Shown here: piece by piece, positions 26,726 through 39,070 of the stretch
Position numbering within the stretch: the stretch's first letter is position 1
Layout of the letters: each line of letters begins with the position of its first letter
Assembly (NCBI RefSeq): GCF_046630445.1
Contig: NC_092338.1
Location: 148,127,501-148,191,500 of the forward strand
Source of the DNA: Rutidosis leptorrhynchoides
Lineage: Eukaryota; Streptophyta; Magnoliopsida; Asterales; Asteraceae
Direction of reading: 5' to 3'
DNA length: 64,000 nt
Notes under the pieces: generated by a model
Databases searched by the model: none
What the model saw: only the letters and a program-made list of their open reading frames with translations
Told to the model about the DNA's origin: nothing
Program-made: the position numbers and the translations under genes

Positions 26726-28582
26726 AATTTTAATTTTAATTTTAATTTAATAATAATAAGGGTATGTTAGCGAATGTTGTAAGGGTATAAGCTTAATTCT
26801 GTCTGTGTAACGCTACGCTATTATTAATCATTGTAAGTTATTTTCAACCTTTTTAAATTAATGTCTCGTAGCTAATTTATTATTATGCTTATTTAATGCC
26901 GAAGTAATCGTGATGTTGGACTAAATATTAAAATTGGGTAATTGGGCTTTGTACCATAATTGGTGTTTGGACAAAAGAACGACACTTGTGGAAATTAGAC
27001 TATGGGCTATTAATGGGCTTTATATTTGTTTAATTGAATGATAGTTCGTTAATTTAATATAAAGATTTATAATTGGACGTACCTATAAATAACCATATAC
27101 ACTCGATCGGACACGATGGTCGGGATATTTATAAGTACTAATAATCATTCATTTAACCGGACACGGGAATGGATTAATAGTCAATGGACTTATTAAAACA
27201 GGGGTAAATTATATACAAGGAAAATTGGTGTAATTATATTTTAAGTCCCCAATTAGTTAGAATATTTGACTTTGGATATAAGGATAATTTGACGAGGACA
27301 CTCGCACTTTATATTTATGACTGATGGACTGTTATGGACAAAAACCAGATGGACATATTGAATAATCCAGGATAAAGGACAATTAACCTATGGTAATAAA
27401 CTAAAATCAACACGTCAAACATCATGATTACGGAAGTTTAAATAAGCATAATTCCTTTATTTAATATTTCATCGCACTTTTATTTATTGTCATTTTATTT
27501 AATTGCACTTTTAATTATCGTACTTTTTAATTATCGCAATTTTATTTATTATCATTTTATTTATCGCAATTTCATTTATCGTTATTTGTTTTACGCTTTA
27601 AATTAAGTTATATTTATTTTTAATATTTTACATTAGGTTTTAACTGCGACTAAAGTTTTAAAATCGATAAACCGGTCATTAAATGGTAAAACCCCATTTA
27701 CAAACAAAGAAAACCACCTAACCCACTAGTTAGTTTTAAAGGTATATATCTAATATCATTTCTTTTCAGTTTGCGTATGCCTTGACAACTAGTCCCCACC
27801 TGCACTTTATTTACGGATAGGAAATTATTAAGATAGATTTGATTAATTTGCAAATGAGCTGAATATTATCGCTACTGTAATTGTTGATTACTTTTGTCCA
27901 ATCGACTACAACGTACAAAACAGCTAGACATTTCATGTAATGGACTTATTTTACTGAAACTAGGCCGCAGGCCCTTAAAAATTCTGTGGTGGATCGATTA
28001 AATGGGTTTTGTAATAGGCTATTAAAGTGGACTAGTTGCATGGGCTGGTAAATAGTTGGGTTTAGGATAGTTGGGTTTGGAATCGACTTGTAGAACTTGG
28101 AAGTAAATATGTTGCATGATAGTGATAAACACTATCTGCTGTTCTATTTTTTTTTTAAAAAACACGAACTATATGATGGCAGTGATGATATTGATAATGA
28201 TATTGGGGTTATGATAAAAGAATAATGATGATATAACATAATGATTATGATGATGAGGTTAGGAAGGTATAGGTTAAATAATATGTGTATGAAGATGATA
28301 TTTTCACTGTTATGATTTTGATGAGATGATAATGAGTCACGATGTATGTTGATGATGATGGTAAGAGACGAAGACTGACAAAATTTTAATGATGATTAGA
28401 ATAAGATTGAAGGTGATGATCATATTAGGATTATGATGATAATGGGTTACAGATTGATGATAATGATACAAATATGTATCAATGATAATGATAATGAAGA
28501 ACGAAACGATAAAGATGATAGATGATCCAGGATGATGATGATTGATTTGTTAATGATATGTGAAATAACGATAATAATAAAT

Positions 28583-28649
28583 ATGGTTAAGGATGTTATC
28601 GGATTAGCGGGACGTCGCGGGTTCAAACCCGAACTTGGGCATTTTTTTT
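28583..28649 (+). other. tRNA-like Pol III box (unit 3)
   Basis: B box GGTTCAAACC at 28620-28629; T8 run at 28642-28649. Confidence 0.6.
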
Positions 28650-28821
28650 AAGGACTACTTCTTTGAGGTAGTTTACTAACTACTCACTTTTATTATTATT
28701 ATATTTGTTATTATTAGTTATTAATGTTATTAGGTTATTACTAATATGAAGAACATAATTATTAGTATTGTTAATACAATTAATATTATTATCATTATTG
28801 TTAGTATTAGTAATATCATCA

Positions 28822-28921
<100 letters not shown>

Positions 28922-28967
28922 CATTTCTATTAAAATTATTATCCTTATTATTAAAATGATTAATAAA

Positions 28968-29005
<38 letters not shown>

Positions 29006-30044
29006 TAACATTGATATTAGAATTAACATTTTTATTATCATTTAGGTTATTATTGTTATTATTAGTATCATTATTGAAATTATTATCATTACCATTTATA
29101 TTAAAAGTTATCATTATCAAAAGTATCATTTTTATTATCATTATTATTGTTATTATTACAAATAAATATTATTTTACAAAATACATTACAAATATATTAA
29201 TATTACATCTTACTAAATTTTTTTATTATTAAAATGACATTAAGTAAGCTATATATAAAATATATTAATGAATATAAATATATATTCTTATCATATATAA
29301 ACTTTGAAATAAATTTTTATTTGTAATATATTATGATAAATGAAAAATATTATTTTATTAAACTACTTTAATAAGTATTTACTATATTAATATTAATAAA
29401 TGTATTATAGAAATAAATATTAACTACTTAAAATACATAGGATAAATATAACTTAATTAGTAAAATGATATGTAAATTAATAATATATAAACTCGTTAGT
29501 TGTTATTATATATTTTAATATATATAACTGTCATAGGTTTGTGAATCCGAGGCCAACCCTGCATTGTTCAGTTTCGTTGATAATGCTAAAAACGAACATA
29601 TATTTCATAGCATTATCCCTCAAGAAAGATAAGATTTTAGTTGCAAATGTTCTATTTACAAGTGATATTCGTTTAAATAATAAAAGGTGAAGACAAAAGA
29701 CAGATTTGACGAATTGAAGATGCAAACGACCAAAAAGCTCAAAAGTACAAAGTACAATCAAAGTGGTTCAAATTATTGATGAGAAACGTCTATAAATTAC
29801 AAGAGTACGAGCCGCAAAACGCAAAGTACAAGATATTAATTAGTACGAAAGGACGTTCGAAAATCCGGAACCGGGACCAGAGTCAACTCTCAACACTCGA
29901 TGCAATGGACTAAAAATTACAAGTCAACTATGCACATGAATATAATATAATATATAATTAATTCTTAAAATTATATATATATTATATTATATATAAAACC
30001 GTCGGCAAACTAGCAAACAAACATTTGTGAGCTGGATTCTCAGG

Positions 30045-30092
30045 CCATGCGATTGCATGGCCAGTAGGCACAAATGCCATACAATCGCATGG
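30045..30092 (+). promoter_or_regulatory. Palindrome pair in B LTR (unit 3)
   Basis: Copies start at 30045 and 30077 (32 bp apart): CCATGCGATTGCATGG and CCATACAATCGCATGG. Confidence 0.85.
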
Positions 30093-30174
30093 CAGCAGAT
30101 ACCTGGCCACATCTATAAATTTTAATATTTTCGGACGAATGATATACATCTTTCTTTCCTCTCTATCTCTCACG

Positions 30175-30176
<2 letters not shown>

Positions 30177-30223
<47 letters not shown>
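30177..30223. repeat. (TA)n microsatellite (unit 3)
   Basis: Shorter counterpart of the arrays in units 1 and 2. Confidence 0.97.
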
Positions 30224-30229
<6 letters not shown>

Positions 30230-31219
30230 AATTTTAATTTTAATTTTAATTTAATAATAATAAGGGTATGTTAGCGAATGTTGTAAGGGTGTAAGCTTAA
30301 TTCTGTCCGTGTAACGCTACGCTATTATTAATCATTGTAAGTTATGTTCAACCTTTTTAAATTAATGTCTCGTAGCTAAGTTATTATTATGCTTATTTAA
30401 TGCCGAAGTAATTATGATGTTGGACTAAATATTAAAATTGGGTAATTGGGCTTTGTACCATAATTGGTGTTTGGACAAAAGAACGACACTTGTGGAAATT
30501 AGACTATAGGCTATTAATGGGCTTTATATTTGTTTAATTGAATGATAGTTCGTTAATTTAATATAAAGATTTATAATTGGACGTACCTATAAATAACCAT
30601 ATACACTCGATCGGACACGATGGTCGGGATATTTATAAGTACTAATAATCATTCATTTAACCGGACACGGGAATAGATTAATAGTCAATGGACTTATTAA
30701 AACAGGGGTAAATTATATACAAGGAAAATTGGTGTAATTATATTTTAAGTCCCCAATTAGTTAGAATATTTGACTTCGGATATAAGGATAATTTGACGAG
30801 GACACTCGCACTTTATATTTATGACTGATGGACTGTTATGGACAAAAACCAGATGGACATATTGAATAATCCAGGATAAAGGACAATTAACCTATGGTAA
30901 TAAACTAAAATCAACACGTCAAACATCATGATTACGGAAGTTTAAATAAGCATAATTCCTTTATTTCATATTTCATCGCACTTTTATTTACTGTCATTTT
31001 ATTTAATTGCACTTTTAATTATCGTACTTTTTAATTATCTCAATTTTATTTATTGTCATTTTATTTATCGCAATTTCATTTATCGTTATTTGTTTTACGC
31101 TTTAAATTAAGTTATATTTATTTTTAATATTTTACATTAGGTTTTAACTGCGACTAAAGTTTTAAAATCGACAAACCGGTCATTAAATGTTAAAACCCCA
31201 TTTTATAATAATAATACTA

Positions 31220-31319
<100 letters not shown>

Positions 31320-31559
31320 ATATATAGTTTTAAAAATATAGCGTTAAACTTGGCTAGATCCCTGTGGAACGAACCGGACTTACTAAAAACTACACTACTG
31401 TACGATTAGGTACACTGCCTATAAGTGTTGTAGAAAGGTTTAGATATTTCTACTCTATAAATAAATAAATAACTTGTGTAAAATTGTACCGTATTTAATA
31501 GTATTTCATAGTAAATATATAACTACTTTGTATACACCTCTACGCACATCAAGTAATTT

Positions 31560-31577
31560 TGGCGCCACTGTCGGGGA
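31560..31577 (+). other. Primer-binding site of B (tRNA-Asp type)
   Basis: TGGCGCCACTGTCGGGGA, eight bases after the LTR end. It fits the complement of a plant tRNA-Asp 3' end (TGGCGCCGTTGCCGGGGA) with two changes, as is usual for Athila elements. Confidence 0.85.
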
Positions 31578-32872
31578 CTGCTTAAACGCCGGAAGCGAAA
31601 CGCTATATATATATATAAATATAAAAAAAGATTTTTATTAAGTTTTAATTTCTTTTTGTAAAATTACGTTTTAAATATTAAAAATACAAAAAAAACTAAA
31701 TATATAATTTTAAGAGTTTGTTTATAAATATATAAATTATAAAATATTTCTATTTCTATTTTAGTTTGTAAAAATATAGGTTTTTATTTATTTTATATAA
31801 ATACTTTATATATATATAAAACAAAATATTAAAAAAAAAATTAAAAAGAATACAGCCAACACTGTAGCAGCCCATCTAAACAGACCTGGAAATCGAATCC
31901 ATGCGACCGCATGAAAATCCTACAGATAATCCATGCAATCGCATGGATTGATTTGACAGCCCCGGTACCTCAGTTTGCTGGTTAGGGTTACAATTTTTAA
32001 TTATTATTAATATTAATTAATTATAATTAGGGTTTAATTAATTAATTAATTAGTTTTTAATATTTAGTTTTAGTTTTATTATTTTGTACTTTTAGTTTTA
32101 AACTAGTTTTATTAAATTATAAAACTAATACTTTTATAAAATAAATAATATAAAAATAATATTTTTATAAAAATTTTATTTTTATAACTTTAGTTTTATT
32201 TTTTTTAAATTTTGTATATTTTTAATCATTAAAGTGTATTTTTATAATTTTTCATTCGTAATTAGTTTTAAGACTTAGTATTTTACCGTAGTTATTTTTA
32301 TTTCTAGATTTTTAGGCTTTGCCGTAAAATCCCTTAAGTACTTTTCTTTAGACTAAGATTTAGGTGCTTTAGAATTTTGTGACGCCGTTTTATAAATTTT
32401 AGTACTTTTTAAGTTATTGCCGTTTTGGATTTAGAATTCCTTTAAGCTTTAATACCTTTAGACGTAACTTTTAATTTTTAGTTTTTAGAATTTTAAGTTT
32501 CGACGCGCTACGTTCTTTTTATTATTTTTCGACCTTTTATTTTTCGACGTTTTCTAACGCGCTCTTTTTCTTTCTTATTTCTCGCTGCTCTAGTTTTTTT
32601 TAGGACATAGAATTTTCTATTTCTTCTCTAAAATTTCTTTAAAACTTCGATGAAAAATTATTTTAAGCGATTAAATTTATAGACATCCTAAATTTTCTGG
32701 TTCGTAGTAATAGTTAGATTTGTTAGTGGCGAGTTGTGGACTTCCGATTTAAAGGGTCCTGGCTATCTGCTGCATCTATTGGCTATTCAAAACGTGGGCA
32801 AAATCAGAAAAGTCTATTAATTTGATAACTTATATAATTTTTATCTTTTATAACTAATAGGATATTCAGTGA
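31578..32872 (+). other. B leader, non-coding, with palindrome pair
   Basis: AT-rich leader of about 1.3 kb before gag. Contains a palindrome pair at 31899-31946 and, near 32700-32790, a stretch (GTGGCGAGTTGTGG, TTGGCTATTC) that is well conserved in C at 55870-55950. No ORF is credible. Confidence 0.7.
31899..31946 (+). promoter_or_regulatory. Palindrome pair in B leader
   Basis: CCATGCGACCGCATGA (31899) and CCATGCAATCGCATGG (31931), 32 bp apart, with CTGGA eight bases before the first. The 16-nt spacer is unrelated to that in the LTR pairs. Confidence 0.85.
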
Positions 32873-34900
32873 ATGTACCGAGCAAAACGTTCACCACCTT
32901 TTATACGTTCACCACCTGTAACTCGATCAAGACATCTAGCTAATATTATCGCCGTTGATTTTTCTTTAGAATCGTCATCAAGTCGACCAAGTACTCCAAT
33001 TCAAATTTCCGATAATCCATTTTTTGAACCCAACCTCACAATTGAGAATCCGTAGGATATTCAGGGACAATTCAGAGATCCTGAACCATTAATCTTTCCT
33101 CCGGAACCACCAATCATTCAAACAGAAATTGTCGAGAAAGAAACCATTAAGTCAGAATCCTCTAGTGATTCAGATTCAACAAATTCAATCATGGAAAATC
33201 TGGAACCTCTAAGTATGGAAGACCGAATGAGAGCTAAACGCACTGGCCAAGGTCACGCAATTACTCAACCAGACATTAATGTGCCAGATTATGAAATAAA
33301 AGGACAAATACTATACATGGTAACAAATCAATGCCAATTTAGTGGTGCGCCGAAGGAAGATCCAAATGAACATCTTCGTACCTTTAATAGGATCTGTACT
33401 CTATTTAAAATCCGAGAAGTGGAGGATGAACAGATATATCTCATGTTATTTCCCTGGACTTTAAAGGGAGAAGCCAAAGATTGGTTAGAATCGTTACCTG
33501 AAGGGGCGATTGATACATGGGACGTTTTAGTTGAAAAATTTCTTAAACAATTCTTTCCAGCATCTAAAGCTGTGAGACTTCAAGGAGAAATTTTTACGTT
33601 CACACAAAAGCCAAATGAAACTCTATATGAGGCGTGGACAAGATTTGGAAAGTTGTTAAGAGAATGTCCGCAACATGGTTTAGACACTTATCAAATAGTA
33701 CAAATATTCTACCAAGGATGCAACATCACTACACGAAAAGACATTGATATAGCAGCTGGTGGTTCCATTATGAAGAAAACCGCAACTGAAGCTTACAAAA
33801 TTATTGATAACACTGCTTCCCACTCACATGAGTGGCATCAAGAAAAAGATATCGTTAGATCATCTAAAGCGGCTAGAGCCGATTCTAGCCATGACTTTGA
33901 TTCCATTTCTGCAAAGATAGATGCTGTCGAGAGATGAATGGAAAAGATGACTAAAGATATTCACTCAATACGAATTAGTTGTGAGCAGTGTGGAGGACCA
34001 CATTTGACAAATGATTGTCTCAGTATTGAACAAACAATGGAACAAATAGAGAATGATTCATACATGAACCAAAGGCCTGAAAATAATTATCAGAATAATT
34101 ATCAACCGCCAAGACCAATCTACAATCAAAACCAGAATTATAACCGAAATGTTCCATACAACAACCAACAAGGTCCTAGTAATCAACAAGTATCCAATAA
34201 TACTTACAATCAGCAAAGACCTATTTTTCAAAATAAACCACCACAAACCGATGATAAAAAGGCAAATTTTGAAGATTTGATGTCGAAGCTAGTTGAATCT
34301 CAAACGCAGTTTTTCACATCTCAGAAACAAACCAATGAACAAAATGCTCAAGCATTTAGAAATCAACAAGCTTCTATTCAAAATTTGGAACAAGAAGTAA
34401 GCAACCTAGCAAGGTTGATAGGTGAAAGAAAACCAGGAAGTCTACCTAGCGATACAAATGCTAACCCCCAGAATGAAACAGCTAAAGCCATTACCACAAG
34501 AAGTGGTATTACACTTAAACCACCTGATGTAATTTCTGATGACGCTATTCCTACGCCACAAGAACCACAATCTGAGCAAGATAAGGAAACAGAACCGGTA
34601 GTTGAAAAGGTTAATGAAGATAACACAGTTAAGGCAAAACCTTATGTTAAACCATACCAACCACCACTTCCTTACCCGAGTAAAATGAGAAAAGAGAGAC
34701 CTGAAGCCGAGCAATCCAAATTTTTGGATATGTTTAAAAAAATAAATGTAAATCTTCCTTTCATTGAAGTAATTTCAGGAATGCCAAGATATGCTAAATT
34801 CTTGAAAGATCTAATTACAAATAGAAAGAAAATAGAAGAACTCTCGGCTGTTACAATGAATGCTAATTGTTCTGCAGTGTTGTTGAATAATATACCAGAG
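32873..34900 (+). pseudogene. gag: B gag domain
   Basis: The capsid region has EDPNEHLRTFNRICTLFKIR, LFPWTLKGEAKDWLESL and WDVLVEKFLKQFFP, the retrotransposon gag fold typical of Athila. A divergent CCHC knuckle (CEQCGGPHLTNDC, with three residues before His) lies near 33980-34020. A Gln/Asn-rich linker (34050-34250) and a coiled-coil-like Gln/Leu segment follow. Stops at 33053 and 33935 break it. Element C encodes a closely similar N-terminus. Confidence 0.9.
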
Positions 34901-35700
34901 AAACTCTCAGATCCAGGAAGTTTCACGATTCCATGTTTTCTGGGTAGTCTTAGTTCAATAGAAGCATTGGCAGACTTAGGAGCTAGTATAAATCTAATGC
35001 CATATTCACTATACGCTAAACTAGACCTTGGAGAATTGAAACCAACACGAATAAGCATACAACTAGCCGACCGATCAGTAAAATATCCTAGAGGGATAAT
35101 GGAGAACATGCTAGTTAAAGTTGGTACTTTAGTATTTCCAGTAGATTTTGTTATTCTGGACATGGAAGAAGATTCTTGAGTTCCTCTCATATTAGGAAGA
35201 CCATTCTTAAACATGGCTAAAGCAATAATAGACGTGTTTGGTAAGAAACTGACCCTAAGTATAGAGGACGAGAGTGTTACCTTTTATGTTGATAGAGCCA
35301 TGCAACAACCGCAATCTGCAGATGATACATGTTATTATATTCAAACTATAGATTCACATGCAGAATTGTTAGAAGAATTTCCAGAATTACAAGGAACAGG
35401 AGAATGTTCTTTAGGAGAAGGAACTGAACCAATTGATGAAACTGAAATGTTAGCCGCACTCATGGCTAATGGATATGAACCAACAACAGAAGAAATTCAA
35501 ATGCTAAAAGAAGAAGACAGATATCGATATAAATCATCGATAGAAGAACCACCGACATTAGAGTTAAAGCCACTTCCAAACCATTTGGAATACGCTTATT
35601 TACATGGTGAATCTGAATTACCTGTAATAATATCGTCTTCTCTTACGGAAAATGAAAAATCTCAACTCATTTCTGTGTTAAAATCTCATAAACCAGCTAT
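34901..35700 (+). pseudogene. B protease domain and linker to RT
   Basis: Aspartic protease with catalytic DLGAS at 34973-34987 and the flap/C-terminal motif PLILGRPFL near 35185-35210. A stop at 35177 separates the two. The linker that follows is acidic and precedes the RT N-terminus. Confidence 0.88.
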
Positions 35701-37080
35701 TGCATGGAAGATTCATGCTATTAAAGGTATAAGTCCTTCGTATTGCACACATAAAATCCTTATGGAAGAAGGTCATAAAACGTATGTGCAACGCCAACGA
35801 AGACTAAATCCTAATATGCAAGGTGTTGTTAAGAAATAAATTATTAAACTGCTAGATGCAGGATTAATTTATCCAATCTCTGATAGTCCATGGGTAAACC
35901 CAATTCAATGTGTTCCTAAGAAGGGTGGCATGACTGTCATCACAAATGAGAAAAATGAGCTTATTCCTACTAGGACTGTAACAGGATGGCGTGTTTGTAT
36001 TGATTAAAGAAAATTAAATGGCGCCACCAGAAAAGATCACTTTCACTTACCTTTCATTGATCAAATGTTGGAAAGATTATCCGGAAACAGTTACTATTGT
36101 TTTCTTGACGGTTTTTTCGGATATTTTCAAATTCCAATCGCACCCGAGGACCAAGAGAAAACCACATTCACGTGCCCTTATGGTACTTTTGCTTATAAAC
36201 GCATGCCATTTGGACTTTGCAACGCCCCTGCGACCTTTCAAAGGTGCATGATGGCGATTTTTCACGACATGATAGAAGAATGCATGGAAGTTTTCATGGA
36301 TGAATTTTCAGTCTTCGGTGATACTTTTGAAACATGTCTAGTTAATCTTGAACGAATGCTAATTAGATGCGAACAATCAAATCTAGTTCTTAATTGGGAG
36401 AAATGCCATTTCATGGTTAGAGAAGGCATCGTTCTCGGTCATAAAATCTCAAAGGAAGGAATTGAAGTGGATAGAGCTAAAGTAGATGTAATTGCTAAAC
36501 TTCCACATCCCACTAATGTTAGAGGAGTTAGGAGTTTTCTAGGGCATTCCGGTTTTTACCGACGTTTCATAAAAGATTTTTCTAAAATTGCCACTCCTAT
36601 GAATAAACTCCTAAAAAAGGATGCTCCATTCATCTTTTTAGATGAATGCATCAAATCTTTTAATATTCTTATAGAAAAACTCACTAATGCGCCGATCATG
36701 ATAACTCCAAATTGGAATCTACCGTTTGAACTAATGTACGATGCAAGTGATTTTGCAATGGGAGCTGTTTTAGGACAAAGGATTGAAAAAAGATTTCAAC
36801 CTATTTATTACGTTAGTAAGACGTTACAAGGAGCACAAACGAATTACACAACTACTGAAAAAGAACTCCTTACTATTGTCTTTGCTTTTGACAAATTTTG
36901 TTCATATCTCGTTCTAGCTAAAATGGTGGTCTATACCGACCATTCTGCTCTTAGATACCTATTTTCGAAACAAGATGCCAAACCAAGATTAATCCGTTGG
37001 ATCTTACTCTTACAAGAGTTCGATATTGAAATCCGAGAATAAAAGGGAGCAGAAAATCTCGCCGCTGATCATCTTTCTCG
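35701..37080 (+). pseudogene. B reverse transcriptase and RNase H
   Basis: RT motifs: SPWVNPIQCVPKKGG, CID-RKLN (stop in place of Tyr at 36004), [17 protein letters not shown] and the catalytic box, which here reads FMDE (DE at 36299-36304) instead of FMDD. RNase [32 protein letters not shown] and AADHLSRLE. The second aspartate of the RT active site is therefore lost, in addition to the stops at 35837, 36004 and 37040. Confidence 0.9.
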
Positions 37081-38467
37081 TCTTGAAAATCCTGAATTAG
37101 AAGTTCTAAATGAATCGGCCATACAAGATAACTTTCCTGATGAATATCTATTGAAGATAGATTATAATGAAATTCCATGGTTTGCAGACTATGCAAACTA
37201 CTTAGTATGTGGATTCCTTGAAAAAGGGATGTCGTACCAAAAATGAAAGAAATTCTTTAGTGATATAAAACACTATTTCTGGGAAGATCCACATTTGTTT
37301 AAAAGTTATCCCGATGAAATAATACGCCGATGTGTATTCGGAGATGAAGCTAGTCAAATCTTAAACCATTGTCACATAGAACCAACAGGAGGGCATTATG
37401 GGCCTCAACTCACAGCAAAAAAAGTTTACGATGCTGGATTCTATTGGCCTACAATTTTCAAAGACGCACACCTTCTTTGCAAATCCTGTGATGCATGTCA
37501 AAGGGCTGGAAAAATAAGTCAACGTGATGAAATACCACAAAATGTCATTCAAGTATGTGAAGTATTTGACGTTTGGGGTATTGACTTTATGGGTCCATTT
37601 TCAAAATCTCATAATAATCTCTACATTCTCGTTGCTATTGATTATGTATCTAAATGGGCGAAAGCACAAGCTCTCCCAACTAACGATGCACGAGTTGTAG
37701 TCAACTTCTTAAAACGTCTTTTTGCTAGGTTCGGAACACCGAAAGCTTTAATAAGTGACCGGGGTACACATTTTTGTAATAATCAACTTGAGAAAGTTCT
37801 CAAAAGATATGGAGTAACTCATAAAATCTCGACCGCTTATCATCCACAAACAAGTAGACAAGTTGAAAATACCAACCGAGCATTAAAACGTATTCTAGAG
37901 AAAACCATAGGATCAAATCCGAAGGAATGGTCCATGAAATTGAAAGATGCACTCTGGGCTTTTAGAAAAGCCTACAAAACTCCAATTGGTACCACACCTT
38001 TTAGACTTGTTTACAGAAAAGCATGTCACCTTCTAGTAGAAATTGAACACAAAGCATTTTGGGCTTTGAAGACATGTAATCTTGATTTACATGAAGCCGG
38101 ACGTCTATGATTAATTCAACTAAACGAATTAGAAGAATTAAGACATGAAGCATACGAAAATTCGTTAATCTATAAGGAAAGAACGAAGAAATGGCATGAT
38201 AAAAGAATCAGAAGTTCAAAAGAATTTAAAGAAGGAGACAGAGTTCTTTTTTTCAATTCACGATTCAAGCTATTTCCTGGAAAATTGAAATCAAGATGGT
38301 CTGGACCATTCATAGTCAAAAGAGTTTTCCCGTACGGAACAGTAGAATTAATAAATTCAAATGGGATTGAATTTAAGGTTAATGGTCACAGAGTTAAACA
38401 TTACATAGATAATCCGATGGAAGTTGAAGATGAAGTTAATCACAATTTCGACACCACAGCTAACTAA
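37081..38467 (+). pseudogene. B integrase
   Basis: HHCC zinc finger ([12 protein letters not shown] ... CKSCDAC) at about 37365-37500. The catalytic core has Asp 37583, Asp 37757 and Glu 37865, giving the expected 35-residue gap between the second Asp and Glu. The C-terminal domain ([20 protein letters not shown]) keeps the GPF-like WSGPFIV segment. Stops at 37244 and 38108 interrupt it. Confidence 0.9.
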
Positions 38468-38637
38468 GTGTGGGAAGGTTCGAATCTTTTTAGGGTAATA
38501 TATATTTCTGTTAGAGTTAGATATTCTATTTTCGTGTAGTTTCCGAGAATGGAATCCGAATGGTCTTTCCCTAGCAGACCCTAAAGAACTAGTCTTCTCC
38601 CTCCATTCTGAATTTTTATTTTTTTAGGTTTTACGAG
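38468..38637 (+). other. Post-integrase inverted repeat and PPT-like box
   Basis: Contains AAGTGTGGGAAGG overlapping the pol stop (38466-38478), and AGAATGGA (38546) paired with TCCATTCT (38602). Both features are kept in element C (58764 and 58839/58898). Confidence 0.5.
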
Positions 38638-39054
38638 ATGAAGAATTCCTTTGATCTGAACCATGGTCTAATGCTACATGCTATGATTACTAAATGTAAT
38701 AATGACACCCTTTCGAGTGAATTGGTATCATTCATAAGAGGCAAAATGGACGGAGTAAGAAAAGAACTCAGAATAGATCATCATAAAATACATTTTGGTA
38801 AATAAAAATCAAAATACGCAACAAAAAGAAGAGCACGACACCTTGAAAGATGTTATAAATGCGAAAAATGGTCACACGAAGGTAAATGTTCAAATAATCA
38901 AACATATTCAAATACCGAATTTGTTACTCTATGCAGAGAAGGACCGTTTATATGTTTAGAAGAAAAGATATTGAAGAATCGAGGTTACGCTTACGTAGCT
39001 ATGGAAAATCAAATCACACGACTCTCCTATGAGTCGGCTAAAGCAGGTCTCTGA
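38638..39054 (+). pseudogene. B downstream ORF with zinc-knuckle-like motif
   Basis: A 139-codon frame from ATG 38638 to TGA 39052, with one internal TAA at 38803. The first half is neutral to basic. The second half starts with a basic stretch (KRRARHLER) running into CYKCEKWSHEGKC, a CX2CX4HX3C motif close to retroviral nucleocapsid knuckles. It is separate from gag and lies between integrase and the env-like intron. It is absent from C. I do not recognise the family; a nucleic-acid-binding accessory protein is possible. It overlaps the putative first exon at 39029. Confidence 0.55.
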
Positions 39055-39070
39055 GAATTCTATCTCACAG
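39029..39070 (+). other. Putative leader exon and splice donor for env-like ORF
   Basis: A near-consensus plant donor CACAG/GTAAGTATG has its exon end at 39070. An ATG at 39029 is open to that point, and joining to the acceptor after 40863 (TTTTGCAG) preserves the env-like frame. A competing ATG at 40196 with donor AG/GTTTGG at 40203 also keeps frame if joined at 40866. Only transcript data can decide. Confidence 0.45.

Larger units (their letters stand above)
32873..38467 (+). pseudogene. gag-pol: Element B gag-pol polyprotein (one frame, eight internal stops)
   Basis: From ATG 32873 to TAA 38465-38467 the reading frame never shifts over 1865 codons. It is interrupted only by stops at 33053, 33935, 35177, 35837, 36004, 37040, 37244 and 38108. 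Several are explained by single changes, such as CGA to TGA at 33935 and 38108 and GAA to TAA at 35837, where conserved residues are expected. Domains in order: gag (32873 to about 34900), protease, RT, RNase H and integrase, described separately. The next ORF starts 171 bp downstream. An intact relative would make gag-pol as one polyprotein for reverse transcription and integration. Confidence 0.93.

Noticed and set aside
34058..35214. Long minus-strand open frames within B gag-protease (up to 180 codons)
   Set aside because: Shadows of the sense coding sequence; the sense frame carries recognisable protease and gag motifs.
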